From Terriglobia bacterium (GTDB taxonomy: Bacteria > Acidobacteriota > Terriglobia > Terriglobales > Acidobacteriaceae), in contig JAIQGL010000008.1 of the NCBI GenBank assembly GCA_020072585.1, positions 62,001 to 126,000 on the forward strand: a DNA stretch of 64,000 bases. Reading direction: 5' to 3'. The position numbers were made by a program, and so were the translations under genes. Under the pieces are notes generated by a model, which was not told where the DNA came from, searched no databases, and was given only the letters and a program-made list of their open reading frames with translations. Of the stretch, positions 9,565 to 19,024 are shown piece after piece; the stretch's first letter is position 1, and each line of letters opens with the position of its first letter.

Positions 9565-11580
9565 ATGATGTCTCTTCAGACGGTTGGCAGATATGAGATC
9601 ACCGGTGAGCTGGGTCGCGGCGCGATGGGCGTCGTGTACAAAGCCCTGGATCCAACTATTGGCCGGACCGTAGCACTCAAAACGATGCGGCTCGACGTCC
9701 ACGGACTGGACGCGCAGGAGATGGTACGCCGCTTCCAGAATGAAGCCCGCGCCGCAGGCGTGTTGAACCATCCCAACATTGTCACCATCTATGACGCCGG
9801 CGAACAGGATGGGATCTTCTACATTGCCATGGAGTTCATTGAAGGTACCACGCTGCATGAGGTGCTGACGGAGCAGCGCGTGCTGGCAACCGATGAAGTG
9901 CTGCAGCTTACGCGCCAGATTTCCCGCGGTCTGGACTATGCGCATTCCAATGGAATTGTTCATCGTGACATAAAGCCGGCCAACATCATGATTACCGGGA
10001 ACGGCACGGTAAAGATCATGGACTTTGGCATTGCCAAGTCAGGCGGGCAAGTCACAAATACCGGCCAGGTGCTGGGAACGCCCAACTATATGTCTCCCGA
10101 GCAGGTGAAAGGCCGCCCACTGGACGGGCGTTCTGATCTTTTCAGCCTGGGTGTAATTCTTTATGAAATGCTGACCGGCGAAAAACCATTCGTCGGCCAG
10201 AATGTTACGACGATCATTTACAAAATCGTCAATGAAACCCCGATCACGCCACGCGATCTGGATGTAACTGTCCATCCCGGTTTGAGTGCGATTGTCACCA
10301 AGGCCCTGGCCAAAGCGCCTGACGATCGCTATCAGACCGGCGCGGACCTTGTCCGCGATCTTGAAAACTACAAGCTGGCAGGGACAGTGCGCAGCGGCTC
10401 AACCGCTGCCATACCCGTGCCTGCTCCACCTGAGAAAACCGTCGTGCTACCGGTACGAGTTGTTTCCGGCAGCACCGTCAGGGCCGCCGCGGCCGCTACG
10501 GCCCCAGCCAAAGGGCCCATTCCGCTGCTCCGTCCCACGACGGCGATTCTTTCCAGCAAGCGCAGTGTGCTCATTGCAACGATTGTCACTATTCTGGTGC
10601 TGGGCTGCGCCATGGGCGGATACGCTTATCACCGGACGCAGGTAAAGATGCGCCAACTCGCGGAAGAAGCTAAAGCGAGAGAAGCCAGGCTCCAGGCAGA
10701 GCGCGAACCAATTGCCATCGCCATCCCGGCGCCAACGCCGACCCCAGAAGTAATAGCGCCGGACACCACGGTAAGATTTTTCCCGGCCAAGAAACCGGTC
10801 CACGGGCAAAAGCAACCGCCCCCGCCGCAGAAAGCCGCCTTTTCGCCCAATCAGGTTTACATTCAGCAAAGCGAATTGAAACTGAACTCAAAGCCTGACG
10901 GCGCGAAAGTGGAGATTGACGGCTGGAGCGAACCAAACTGGATCACGCCATTCACGGCGTCACACCTTGCCGCCGGGAACCACTTAATCGTCTTCACCAA
11001 AGCTGGTTTTCTGCAGCAGACGCGCGCTATTGAATCTGCCGCCGGCAAGAGCATTGATGTCTCCGCGGAGTTGTCGCCGGCGGTCTCAACCATTGTTGTC
11101 ACCAGCAATCCGCAGGGCGCAAACGTATGGGTTGATGCGAAAGATAGTGGACTGACCACGCCAGCACAACTCACGGTAGAAAAAGGATTTCACAAGGTCA
11201 CGGTGCGCAAGGCGGGATTTAAAGAGGCGTCGACCGAAGAAACGGTTGCTGAAGGGCAGACGATGAGCTTCTCGCCGGTATTGCTGAGCGTGAATCCGCA
11301 GTCGGAAGATGGCAAGAGTCCCACGCTGCTGCGGCGGTTCTTTGGCACGGACACCATTCCTGAAGGCAAAGGGCTGGTCCACATCCGGACGAACCCTGAA
11401 GGCGCAACCATCCTGGTAGACGGCAAAGCCGCTCCCAAGAAAACGAATGCGCGGTGGCCGGCCGATCCGGGCGTGTACAGCATTGTCTTGCAGATGAGCG
11501 GTTACAAATCAGTGCACAGAAACATACGAGTACAAAAAGGCAAGGTCGTCAACATTAACGAACTCCTTGAGAAACAGTGA
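9565..11580 (+). CDS. Transmembrane Ser/Thr protein kinase with three PEGA domains
   Basis: A Hanks-type kinase (about residues 9-270): glycine loop GELGRGAMGVVYKA, lysine VALKTM, catalytic loop HRDIKPANIM, DFGIAK, and activation-segment GTPNYMSPEQ. A proline/alanine-rich juxtamembrane stretch follows, then one transmembrane helix at about 335-356 (VLIATIVTILVLGCAMGGYAY). Outside the membrane a linker leads to three PEGA domains (about 436-508, 510-578, 602-671), each marked by a PxGAxVxVDG-like turn: KPDGAKVEIDG, NPQGANVWVDA, NPEGATILVDG. PEGA domains are linked to the cell envelope or cell-wall binding. It is encoded 10 bases before an FHA-domain cyclase, so its phospho-threonine output may be read by that neighbour. 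Confidence 0.95.
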   Translation: MMSLQTVGRYEITGELGRGAMGVVYKALDPTIGRTVALKTMRLDVHGLDAQEMVRRFQNEARAAGVLNHPNIVTIYDAGEQDGIFYIAMEFIEGTTLHEVLTEQRVLATDEVLQLTRQISRGLDYAHSNGIVHRDIKPANIMITGNGTVKIMDFGIAKSGGQVTNTGQVLGTPNYMSPEQVKGRPLDGRSDLFSLGVILYEMLTGEKPFVGQNVTTIIYKIVNETPITPRDLDVTVHPGLSAIVTKALAKAPDDRYQTGADLVRDLENYKLAGTVRSGSTAAIPVPAPPEKTVVLPVRVVSGSTVRAAAAATAPAKGPIPLLRPTTAILSSKRSVLIATIVTILVLGCAMGGYAYHRTQVKMRQLAEEAKAREARLQAEREPIAIAIPAPTPTPEVIAPDTTVRFFPAKKPVHGQKQPPPPQKAAFSPNQVYIQQSELKLNSKPDGAKVEIDGWSEPNWITPFTASHLAAGNHLIVFTKAGFLQQTRAIESAAGKSIDVSAELSPAVSTIVVTSNPQGANVWVDAKDSGLTTPAQLTVEKGFHKVTVRKAGFKEASTEETVAEGQTMSFSPVLLSVNPQSEDGKSPTLLRRFFGTDTIPEGKGLVHIRTNPEGATILVDGKAAPKKTNARWPADPGVYSIVLQMSGYKSVHRNIRVQKGKVVNINELLEKQ

Positions 11581-11589
11581 CCACCTTCC

Positions 11590-13323
11590 ATGGCACGCCT
11601 CATCATCTCCTCTCCTAACGGGAAAAACGGGATCCTGGAACTCAACAAACCCGTCATTACCGTGGGCCGTGGCAATGCCAACGATCTCGTCCTGAACGAT
11701 TCCAGCGTCAGCCGTTTTCATGCGGTCATCAAGCTTAGAGACAATTCCATCTTTATTGCCGACCGCGGCAGCACGAACGGCATCGTCCTTAATGAAAAGA
11801 AAATCAGCAAGGAAATAGAGCTCAAGAACGGCGATATAGCGCTGGTAGGCCTTTATAAGCTGCTTCTGGAGAGCATTGACGAGCAAGGCATACAGGTGCG
11901 CCGGGGCGAGTGGCCTTCCACACTGAACAACATCATGAGCGGCCGCGTGGAGCAGGCGGTGTTGCCGCGAAGCAGTGACGCTTCCAGCAGTAAATTGAGC
12001 GACCTGGCCGACCGCGTGAAGAAGCTAGAGCGGGAAAATTATCTGCTTACGGTCCTGTATGAAGCCGGCAAGGCGCTGCATTCCAAGCTGGCGCTGGAGC
12101 ATATCTGCGAACAGGTGGTTTCACTGGCCTGCCTGATTGAAGGCGTGGAGCGCGGCTTCGTCATGCTGTTTGACGAGCACGGTGAAGTAGTGCGGCAAAG
12201 CGAAGTACGGTACCGCGATCCTGAAGCTTCGGGGAGCCGTCCCTCCACCCCAGCGCACGCAAAACCGGCGCGCTCCGGGGACCCCAGGCCGCAGATCATC
12301 CTGAGCACCCGCGTGCTGGAGATGATCCGCAAAGAGAGGCAGCCGATTCTGATTGAGGACGTGAGCGCCGACGAGCGCTTCAGCGGCAGCGAAAGCCTTA
12401 AGATTTCCGGGTTGCGCTCCGCCATGTGCGCGCCCCTGGTGGGTAAAGACAGGCTGTTTGGAATCCTCTATGTGGACAATCTGGAGAGGGCATCAGCATT
12501 CACACAGGAAGAGCTCAATGTTTTTGCCCTGGTGGCGGCGCAGGCAGGAGCAGCCATTGACAATGCGGCGGCCCACGAAAAAATCGCGCAGCAATCAGTG
12601 CAACGCTCAGCGCTGGAACGCTTCCTTTCTCCTGAAGTTGTAGAGATGGTCGTGGCCAATCCGGACATCAGGCTGGGCGGCGTGAACCAGGAAGTAACGG
12701 TCATGTTCGCGGACATTCGCGGCTTTACCGCAATGAGCGAGGACATGGAGCCCAGTCGCGTGGTGGAAATTTTGAATGAATATTTCACGCGCGTCACTGA
12801 CGTGATCTTTGATAACGGCGGAACGCTGGATAAATACATTGGAGACGCGGTAATGGCGGTCTTTGGAGCGCCGATCTCAAAAGGCAATGATGCGGCCAGC
12901 GCGGTGACCTCGGCGATCCAGATCCAAAGGCTGCTGATCGAACTAAACCGTGACGCGGTAGCGCGCAACTGGCCCGAACTGCGCGTGGGCATCGGTATCA
13001 ACACGGGGAGCGCCATTGCGGGTAACATCGGCTCGCCGCGGAGACTTGATTACACAGTGGTGGGCGACACCGTGAACACCGCGCAGAGATTAATGACGAA
13101 TGCCGCCGGGGGCCAGATCCTGATTGCCGAGTCCACGGCCAAAAAGCTGGGCAAGAATTTTGATCTGGAGCGGCTGCCTGAGCTGAAGGTAAAAGGCCGC
13201 AGTGAGGCAGTCCCGGTATTCCGTGTGGGCTGGGCAGCGGAGAAACCTGCCGCTACCGTCGTGTTAGCAAAGAAAAGGCGCCCCGCTAAGGGCGCCGCAC
13301 AATCGCGAATGAGATCTACTTAG
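11590..13323 (+). CDS. FHA-GAF-class III adenylate cyclase
   Basis: Three domains in order: FHA (about 1-85, GRGNANDLVLND and SVSRFHAVI, RGSTNG), which binds phosphothreonine; a GAF domain (about 150-325, APLVGKDRLFGILYVDN); and a class III cyclase domain (about 365-545). Both metal-binding aspartates are visible in VMFADIRGFTAM and YIGDAVMAVFGAP. The adenine-recognition lysine (LDKYIGD) and VVGDTVNTAQRL support ATP rather than GTP as substrate. The C-terminus is basic. It is almost certainly co-transcribed with the upstream kinase. Its 3' end overlaps the convergent HhH gene by 8 bases. Confidence 0.93.
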   Translation: MARLIISSPNGKNGILELNKPVITVGRGNANDLVLNDSSVSRFHAVIKLRDNSIFIADRGSTNGIVLNEKKISKEIELKNGDIALVGLYKLLLESIDEQGIQVRRGEWPSTLNNIMSGRVEQAVLPRSSDASSSKLSDLADRVKKLERENYLLTVLYEAGKALHSKLALEHICEQVVSLACLIEGVERGFVMLFDEHGEVVRQSEVRYRDPEASGSRPSTPAHAKPARSGDPRPQIILSTRVLEMIRKERQPILIEDVSADERFSGSESLKISGLRSAMCAPLVGKDRLFGILYVDNLERASAFTQEELNVFALVAAQAGAAIDNAAAHEKIAQQSVQRSALERFLSPEVVEMVVANPDIRLGGVNQEVTVMFADIRGFTAMSEDMEPSRVVEILNEYFTRVTDVIFDNGGTLDKYIGDAVMAVFGAPISKGNDAASAVTSAIQIQRLLIELNRDAVARNWPELRVGIGINTGSAIAGNIGSPRRLDYTVVGDTVNTAQRLMTNAAGGQILIAESTAKKLGKNFDLERLPELKVKGRSEAVPVFRVGWAAEKPAATVVLAKKRRPAKGAAQSRMRST

Positions 13324-13714
13324 GCGAGGCACTGTCCTTTTTAGTTTTAGTCTTCTTTTCACCTGTTCCCGCCGCATGGTGAGCAATGATCTTGTCCTTC
13401 ACCTGATCGTATGTGGCTTGAGGAAGGATTTTCTTGGTCAGTAAATCGCGCTTGGTGTTGTAAGGACGGCCATCAATGATCTTCTGGCTGTACGCATCGC
13501 CGATTCCAGGGAGGGCCGTGAGTTCATCTTTGCTTGCCGCATTGATGTCTACCAGGTCGGCTTTCTTAGTTTTCTTTTCCGCGCTGGCGCCCGATGTTGC
13601 TTTCTTAGCAGCGGGCGCATCTTTGCCGCCGGCAGTGCCTTGCGCGTAACCCATGTTGGCGATCATCGCAAAAGCAATCAAGAAACCAAAGAAGCGGATA
13701 TTTTTCTGCAACAT
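13316..13714 (-). CDS. Secreted helix-hairpin-helix (ComEA-type) protein
   Basis: A signal peptide (IRFFGFLIAFAMIANMGYAQ) is followed by a Lys/Ala-rich spacer. Then comes a ComEA-like helix-hairpin-helix module: LVDINAASKDELTALPGIGDAYSQKI, about residues 53-80, closing with YDQVKDKIIAH. In competent bacteria HhH proteins of this shape bind DNA at the surface or in the periplasm. A comEC gene lies at 37.9 kb, but the two are not adjacent, so a role in DNA uptake is possible and unproven. The tail is Lys-rich. The last bases overlap the convergent cyclase gene. Confidence 0.82.
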   Translation of the reverse strand: MLQKNIRFFGFLIAFAMIANMGYAQGTAGGKDAPAAKKATSGASAEKKTKKADLVDINAASKDELTALPGIGDAYSQKIIDGRPYNTKRDLLTKKILPQATYDQVKDKIIAHHAAGTGEKKTKTKKDSASPK

Positions 13715-13882
13715 GCTGTGGAGTCTCCTTGTTAGCTAGAGAGATAGTACTGCTCCCATCGCGACACAAAGTCTAGGTGTTTTAGAGCTAGATTGTCAAA
13801 AAAAGCAGGTTGGCACAGCGGGAGCTTGCCAGAGGACGGGTTCGGGTTCCTGGGCTTTACGCCGCGGAGCATATGGTGCCGG

Positions 13883-14350
13883 TCAGGCGGGCTTGCGTCC
13901 GGATTTTTTCTTTCCTTCCCAGGCGCGCTGTGGGCGCTGTGCTTCAGGAAGGTCACGGTTCTCCACGCGATCATACGTATAGCGGTCACTCACGGTGCCC
14001 AAAGACTGGTTGTACAAGCTGGTCTCCCCGGTGGCTTCGCGCAACTCTTCTGAAAACTGATGCAGAGCCTGGAGATGGTCGGCAGTGGCTGGAACTTCAG
14101 TCTTTGTGGTCTTCAAAAACTTCTGATATCCCTTATCCACGAGGCGTGAGATTTCACTGCCAATCTGAATGCCCGGCTTGGCAAAAAGGCGCGTTCCGCC
14201 ATCCTCGGCCTTTTCAATGGCCGCAGAGACGCTGATCTTTTTGAGGAAGACGCGGTTCCTGGTACCGGGAGCTTCCAGGATGTCAAATCCATGCTCGCGA
14301 AGCCAGGTCAAGGCTTCTTCATACGTGCGTTTCTCAGTTGTTATTGCCAT
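13883..14350 (-). CDS. Conserved-type hypothetical protein (155 aa)
   Basis: I chose the ATG at 14350 (MAITTEKRTYEEALTWLREH). The longer frame to 14392 only translates tRNA-like DNA. AGGGTGG lies 5 bases before this ATG. The protein is soluble and mixed-charge. The first half (HGFDILEAPGTRNRVFLKK) looks like a small alpha/beta domain. The second half is helical (SEISRLVDKGYQKFLKT, LHQFSEELREA) and ends in a basic tail (KKKSGRKPA). It has no recognisable catalytic motif, and I cannot assign a family. Confidence 0.65.
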   Translation of the reverse strand: MAITTEKRTYEEALTWLREHGFDILEAPGTRNRVFLKKISVSAAIEKAEDGGTRLFAKPGIQIGSEISRLVDKGYQKFLKTTKTEVPATADHLQALHQFSEELREATGETSLYNQSLGTVSDRYTYDRVENRDLPEAQRPQRAWEGKKKSGRKPA

Positions 14351-14361
14351 TAGGCCACCCT

Positions 14362-14388
14362 GTCGCCGGTTCGATTCCGGACACCAAC
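14362..14388 (+). other. tRNA 3'-end remnant (T-arm plus acceptor-like tail)
   Basis: GCCGG-TTCGATT-CCGGA (14365-14381) is a textbook T-arm sequence with one end mismatch, followed by CACCAAC as a 7-nt acceptor-like strand. No matching 5' acceptor strand, D-arm or anticodon arm is present in the 60-90 bases upstream, which are coding for the minus-strand gene. It is therefore a partial tRNA, such as an attachment-site or duplication remnant. Confidence 0.55.
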
Positions 14389-14726
14389 ACACTGTTGCCC
14401 CGGGAAGCAGACGAATCGATACTTTCGCACAACTGGAGCGTTTCCAGCAACATTACTGTTGTGCAAAGAATTACCCCCTACCTGCGGTTCCGGCATTTGC
14501 CTGAGGCAAATGCAAAGCTGCTGTCACCTGGGCGGTGGCCGCCAAATGTACCACGGGGCAAGCGCGGATACAGTTTTTCAGCAGTTCATTCCTATCCAGA
14601 ACCCAGTAATGTTGCCCAGGTTGACGAATCTCAACATTAATTAAGTTGATCTTAGCTTTCATGCGATGAATACTTATGGGCGGCGCACCCCCCACCTATT
14701 CTGCTGCAACGGAGTTCCAAAAGAGA
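14389..14726. other. Intergenic stretch with perfect palindrome at 14493-14513
   Basis: The stretch between divergent genes holds no convincing gene. It has a perfect 10-bp inverted repeat with a 1-nt centre (GCATTTGCCT / AGGCAAATGC, 14493-14513) and smaller hairpins at about 14433-14447 (CTGGA..TCCAG) and 14448-14461 (CAACA..TGTTG). Any of them could serve as an operator, but none can be linked to a regulator. Confidence 0.4.
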
Positions 14727-17222
14727 ATGAAAGTCTTTCTAGTTCGCTTCTACATGGTGCTGATCCTTGCGGGTGGTTGCATGGCGCAGCTGAAAACGAG
14801 ACCGACCCAGGTAAATCCTGCTCCTATCGCGCCGCGCGCATTGGCCAATCAGGACCCAGCTTATTTGAAGTTGCGAACTCTGGGAGTGAGCCCGGAGGAA
14901 ATCCGTGTCCAGGACTTCACCATGAAGCGGGACGCAGGCACTTTTGTTTTTAAATCCGGATCATTCAAGTTGCTGGAACCTGTGAACGGCAAAATCACCG
15001 GGGCCGTATTCCACGGCGAGGCCAGTTTTACATTGACGCCACCGATTGAGACGGAGCGGCACAACCTGGCGATTTTTACCAAAGGCAATCCGTTTGAGGA
15101 GCAGTTTAACAGCGCGCTTTTTCGTTTTACTGATGGCACGGAGGAAGAGATCCGAAAGGCCTCGGCACCAAACGCGCCATCCGCATCTGGAGACGCCGCC
15201 GGCCTGCTCAAAGATGTCCGTCAAGACCTGAAGAAGCATTTGAAACAGAACCTTGATGTCCGGCTCTTGGAGGATGTTCTGAGTTCCGGCCCCGGCGGAA
15301 AGTTTATTGCTTTCATCAAGGGCAAAAAGTACGGCAGCAGGTTCATTTTCGATGTGGACCCATTCGGGGTTGTTACTTATCGTCCGGACCCGGGGCAAGG
15401 GCCGAGCCTGCTGCGGCTACAGGAAAAGTTTTCACTGGAGCCGGAAGAGGTGGCCCTAACCGCGTGGGACTATGACCATTACGGGATCTGGACCGCCTTT
15501 CACTACTCTCCGGAATACTCCGCGGGAACAGCCAGCGGCACAGAACAGAACGGACCGGTCTCCATTGAGCAACAAAAACTCGAGGTTGCAATCTCACAAA
15601 AGGCGCGCATCGATGCCCGCGCGGACACAACCATTACTGCATTGCGTGACGGAGTACGAGTACTGGCACTGGACCTTTTTCCCACGCTGCGGGTTGACTG
15701 GGTAGCAGGGGAAACAGGAGAGCAGCTTTCCTTCATCCAGGAAGACAAGGAAGACGATGCTGATTTCGCGGTGATTCTACCGCGTGAACTGAAAAAGGGC
15801 GAGAAGTACACCATCATCACGAAGTATGCAGGCGACAACGCCGTCACCGACGAGAACAATGGAAACTACTATCCGGTGGCCCGGGAAAACTGGTATCCCA
15901 CGCTGGGCTTTGGACATTACGCAAAATATGAGATGACCTTTCGCATTCCAGGCGGCATGAAGATCGCCGCCACGGGAAAGCTTGTGAGAACCCTGGAGGA
16001 AGGGAAGGAAAACATTACCGAGTGGGAGTCTGAAGTGCCCCAGGCGGTGGCAGGCTTTAATTTTGGCCGCTTCAAGACAGAAGAGTCGAAGGACCTGGGG
16101 CAGCAATACCTCATTGAAACTGACGCAAATACGATGTCCGCGAACGGACTTTACGCTGGCCCTACAACCGGCACGATGAACACCACCACCATGATGAAGA
16201 AGGCCTCCGCGGAAGCGCAAATTGCGCTTGACCTCTATACGAAATATTTCGGAGCGATGCCTTACAAGCGCATGGCCATGACACAACAAACAGCCATGAC
16301 CTACGGGCAGTCATGGCCGGGGCTGGTGTTTTTGCCAACCAGCTATTTTCTGGATTCCACGGCCCGCCATGGTCTGGGGTTTGGACAGGAGCACGGTTTT
16401 TTCAAATCCGTGGGGCCGCATGAAATCGCGCACCAGTGGTGGGGACACATGGTGGGATTCAATTCATACCGCGACCAGTGGATGAGCGAAGGCTTTGCTG
16501 AAATGTCAGCCTCGCTGTTCCTGCAGTCGGTCTATACCGAACATGGGTTGAGTGATTTTCACGAATTCTGGGCGTACGAGCGCAAGTTGTTAACCGATGA
16601 AAACAAAGAAGGCAAACGGGCCATTGATGTGGGTCCGGTAACGCTGGGCTACCGTTTAGCAACCGCCAAAACCGGCTTTGATATTCCGCGCAAGCTGATC
16701 TATCCCAAGGGCGCTTACATCCTGCATATGCTGCGGGTGCTACTGCAGGAGAGCGCATCAGCCGATCCCGACGCAAAATTCAAGGCAATGATGCAGGACT
16801 TTACAGCGACTTATTCAAACCAACCGGCGAGCACGGAAGACTTTAAGGCAATCGTGGAAAAGCATATGACGCGGGAGATGGACCTGGACCGCAATCACAA
16901 AATGAACTGGTTCTTCAACGAGTTCGTCTATGGAACCGACTATCCGAAATACCGTTTTGAACATTCCTTTTCAACCGACGCACAAGGTACGCTGACGCTG
17001 AATTTCAAGCTGTCACAATCACATGTAAGCGATTCGTTCCTGATGCTGGTCCCGGTCTATCTAGAAACCGCGGATGGAAAGGTAGTGCGCCTGGGCCGTG
17101 CGCCCATTAAAGGCAAAAACGATCTGGAACAGCATGTCACGCTGAAAGGTCTGACTACCAAGCCTAAACGAGCCTTCATCGGTTATATGGATGACGTGAT
17201 GGGAGAGATGGAAAACAAGTAA
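14727..17222 (+). CDS. M1-family zinc aminopeptidase, exported
   Basis: The chosen start gives a signal peptide (MKVFLVRFYMVLILAGG) ending near CMAQ. The longer in-frame start at 14676 would bury it. The gluzincin signature HEIAHQWWGH places the zinc ligands at H565 and H569, the catalytic base at E566 and the third ligand at E588 (WMSEGFAE), i.e. HExxH-x18-E. The upstream part (about 40-330) contains no M1 N-terminal domain that I recognise clearly. The SKDLGQQYLIETDAN / PYKRMAMTQQ region resembles M1 catalytic-domain flanks. It probably trims N-terminal residues from peptides in the periplasm. An ICE-like C-terminal beta-domain follows (FKLSQSHVSDSFLMLVPVYLE). Confidence 0.88.
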   Translation: MKVFLVRFYMVLILAGGCMAQLKTRPTQVNPAPIAPRALANQDPAYLKLRTLGVSPEEIRVQDFTMKRDAGTFVFKSGSFKLLEPVNGKITGAVFHGEASFTLTPPIETERHNLAIFTKGNPFEEQFNSALFRFTDGTEEEIRKASAPNAPSASGDAAGLLKDVRQDLKKHLKQNLDVRLLEDVLSSGPGGKFIAFIKGKKYGSRFIFDVDPFGVVTYRPDPGQGPSLLRLQEKFSLEPEEVALTAWDYDHYGIWTAFHYSPEYSAGTASGTEQNGPVSIEQQKLEVAISQKARIDARADTTITALRDGVRVLALDLFPTLRVDWVAGETGEQLSFIQEDKEDDADFAVILPRELKKGEKYTIITKYAGDNAVTDENNGNYYPVARENWYPTLGFGHYAKYEMTFRIPGGMKIAATGKLVRTLEEGKENITEWESEVPQAVAGFNFGRFKTEESKDLGQQYLIETDANTMSANGLYAGPTTGTMNTTTMMKKASAEAQIALDLYTKYFGAMPYKRMAMTQQTAMTYGQSWPGLVFLPTSYFLDSTARHGLGFGQEHGFFKSVGPHEIAHQWWGHMVGFNSYRDQWMSEGFAEMSASLFLQSVYTEHGLSDFHEFWAYERKLLTDENKEGKRAIDVGPVTLGYRLATAKTGFDIPRKLIYPKGAYILHMLRVLLQESASADPDAKFKAMMQDFTATYSNQPASTEDFKAIVEKHMTREMDLDRNHKMNWFFNEFVYGTDYPKYRFEHSFSTDAQGTLTLNFKLSQSHVSDSFLMLVPVYLETADGKVVRLGRAPIKGKNDLEQHVTLKGLTTKPKRAFIGYMDDVMGEMENK

Positions 17223-17908
17223 GGGATCGCTTGCAAAACAAGGATTTCGATGCAATCTCACCCCGACTCCCGCTCGGCTTCCGCCTCGCTCACGGCTTGC
17301 AAAAGCAGATTTTTCGACTCGCTGCGCTCGCTTCGGGATTTCGGCAGGAGGCTCCTGCTCGGCTTCGGCCTCGCTCACGCAATAGATCCTTCGCTTCGCT
17401 CAGGATTTCGCCTGCGGACTCCCGCTCGACTGCGTTTCGCTCACGCCCGCAAAACGGCTCAAAATAAAACCGGCGCCTATTCTCCCCCGAGATTTTCAGC
17501 GCCGGCTTTAAAGTCCTCCCGCAAACGGGAGAACCAGGCCGCTCATCTACTTCCGGCCAACTTGTTCGCAGAGCAGGGGGCTAGTGCCCACCCCACCACG
17601 CGAAAATCGCGCGTGTCGGGGGCCCCGGAAGAAAAGTTCCCTAATGAATCCAAGATGCCTTGCCGCTGTGACATGGGTCAATACCAAAGCAGGCTGCCGG
17701 TATTTACTTAGTCGATAACGAACAAGGTGGCAATGAACCGGCAGCCCTGATGTATACTGTGCCGAACTTGAATTATTTGCGGGGATTCTTAAGTTATTTC
17801 TTAAACCTCGCAGGTCAGGAACGCTGTGGGGGCGGCTACTTATTGGGGGTTTACGGAAGTCATAATTTTTTACCTTGACCAGCAGCAGCCCCGGTCGGGA
17901 GGGTCCTT
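17223..17908. repeat. 686-bp gene-free region rich in short palindromes and direct repeats
   Basis: No convincing gene. The first half is built from variants of CTCGCT/GCGCTCGCTTCG-type words. A 23-bp direct repeat with one mismatch occurs at 17272-17294 and 17357-17379. CCGGCGC (17470-17476) pairs with GCGCCGG (17499-17505) and is followed by CTTTAAAG. CACGCG-AAAAT-CGCGcGTG forms another hairpin at 17597-17615. The last 150 bases before the PIN-TRAM gene are AT-richer (TTCTTAAG, TTTCTTAA) and probably hold its promoter. Confidence 0.7.
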
Positions 17909-19009
17909 ATGGACCTGCTTATTATTCGTATTGTTTTCATTTCTGTTGTAGCGATTACCTGCTATCACCTGCGGCCATTTGGATTGGCCAATCTGCCTGC
18001 CTGGATGGCAGGTGGCGCCGGAATTGTTATCGGACTTGGGGTTGTCTGGTTCGAAGCACGCCTGCGCGTGGTGAGCCTCAAACGGCTTATCGGCGCCGTG
18101 ATCGGCAGCATCCTGGGAATTCTGGGCGCCTATCTTTTTGGCGTTGTTATCAAGAACAGCATTACTCATTCTGAGACGCAACGCTTCCTCATGCTCATGG
18201 TCATGCTGCTGATGTCCTACGTGGGGCTGATCGTGGGCGCGAATAAGGGCGACCTGCTGAACCTGGCTGCCCTGGGCGGCATCTTTGGCGCGGAAAAACA
18301 GGGGCGCAAGAGCTTTAAGATCCTGGATACCAGCGTGATCATTGACGGCCGCATTGCCGATATTGCCGATACCGGCTTTCTTGACGGCATTATCGTCATT
18401 CCGCAATTTGTTCTGCGTGAATTGCAGCTGGTGGCCGATTCAGCCGACTCACTCAAGCGCAACCGGGGACGCCGCGGGCTGGACATTCTGCAACGCGTGC
18501 AAAAAATCGTGACTGTGAGTGTCCAGATCGTGGAAGACGATTTTCCCACCGTCCGCGAGGTCGACCTGAAGTTGATCGAACTGGCGAAGGTGTATGAGGC
18601 AAAGATCATCACGAATGATTTCAACCTCAACAAGGTGGCGCAGTTGCAAGGCGTGGAAGTATTGAACATCAACGAACTGGCCAATGCGCTGAAGCCAATC
18701 GTGCTGCCGGGCGAGACCATGCGCGTCTTCATTCTGAAGGAAGGCAAGGAATACAACCAGGGCGTGGCCTACCTGGATGACGGCACCATGGTTGTGGTGG
18801 ACAATGCACGCAAGCTGATTGGCAAGAACGTGGATATTGCCGTGACCTCAGTGCTGCAAACCACAGCGGGCAAGATGATCTTTGGCAAGTTCGACGAACG
18901 CGCGCGGGGGGGCGAGCGAATTGAACCCAAGGCCGAGGGCGGCAAGCCGGAAATACGGAAGCCGCAACCCATCATTGTGGAATCTGCTCCGCACACGCAA
19001 TCAGAGTAG
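17909..19009 (+). CDS. Membrane-anchored PIN-TRAM domain protein (YacL-like)
   Basis: About 110 N-terminal residues form four hydrophobic helices ([73 protein letters not shown]). A PIN-type nuclease fold follows (about 135-255), with its acidic residues in [22 protein letters not shown] and [21 protein letters not shown] domain comes next (about 275-335, GQ-type beta barrel: [21 protein letters not shown]). The protein ends in a disordered tail. This is the YacL architecture. PIN proteins are usually RNases, and TRAM binds RNA. GGGAGG precedes the ATG by 8 bases. A structured repeat begins 16 bases after the stop. Confidence 0.92.
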   Translation: MDLLIIRIVFISVVAITCYHLRPFGLANLPAWMAGGAGIVIGLGVVWFEARLRVVSLKRLIGAVIGSILGILGAYLFGVVIKNSITHSETQRFLMLMVMLLMSYVGLIVGANKGDLLNLAALGGIFGAEKQGRKSFKILDTSVIIDGRIADIADTGFLDGIIVIPQFVLRELQLVADSADSLKRNRGRRGLDILQRVQKIVTVSVQIVEDDFPTVREVDLKLIELAKVYEAKIITNDFNLNKVAQLQGVEVLNINELANALKPIVLPGETMRVFILKEGKEYNQGVAYLDDGTMVVVDNARKLIGKNVDIAVTSVLQTTAGKMIFGKFDERARGGERIEPKAEGGKPEIRKPQPIIVESAPHTQSE

Positions 19010-19024
19010 CTTTTCGATGAACGT

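Noticed and set aside
14300-14390. A complete tRNA gene ending at 14388
   Set aside because: No 5' acceptor strand, D-arm or anticodon arm could be found in the 90 bases upstream.
14351-14392. Extension of the minus-strand hypothetical gene through the tRNA-like sequence
   Set aside because: The added residues (CWCPESNRRQGG) are the usual mistranslation of a reversed tRNA 3' end; the ATG at 14350 has a ribosome-binding site.
17250-17711. Open frame of 153 codons in the long intergenic gap
   Set aside because: Its sequence is made of repeat words, with no ribosome-binding site and no protein-like pattern.
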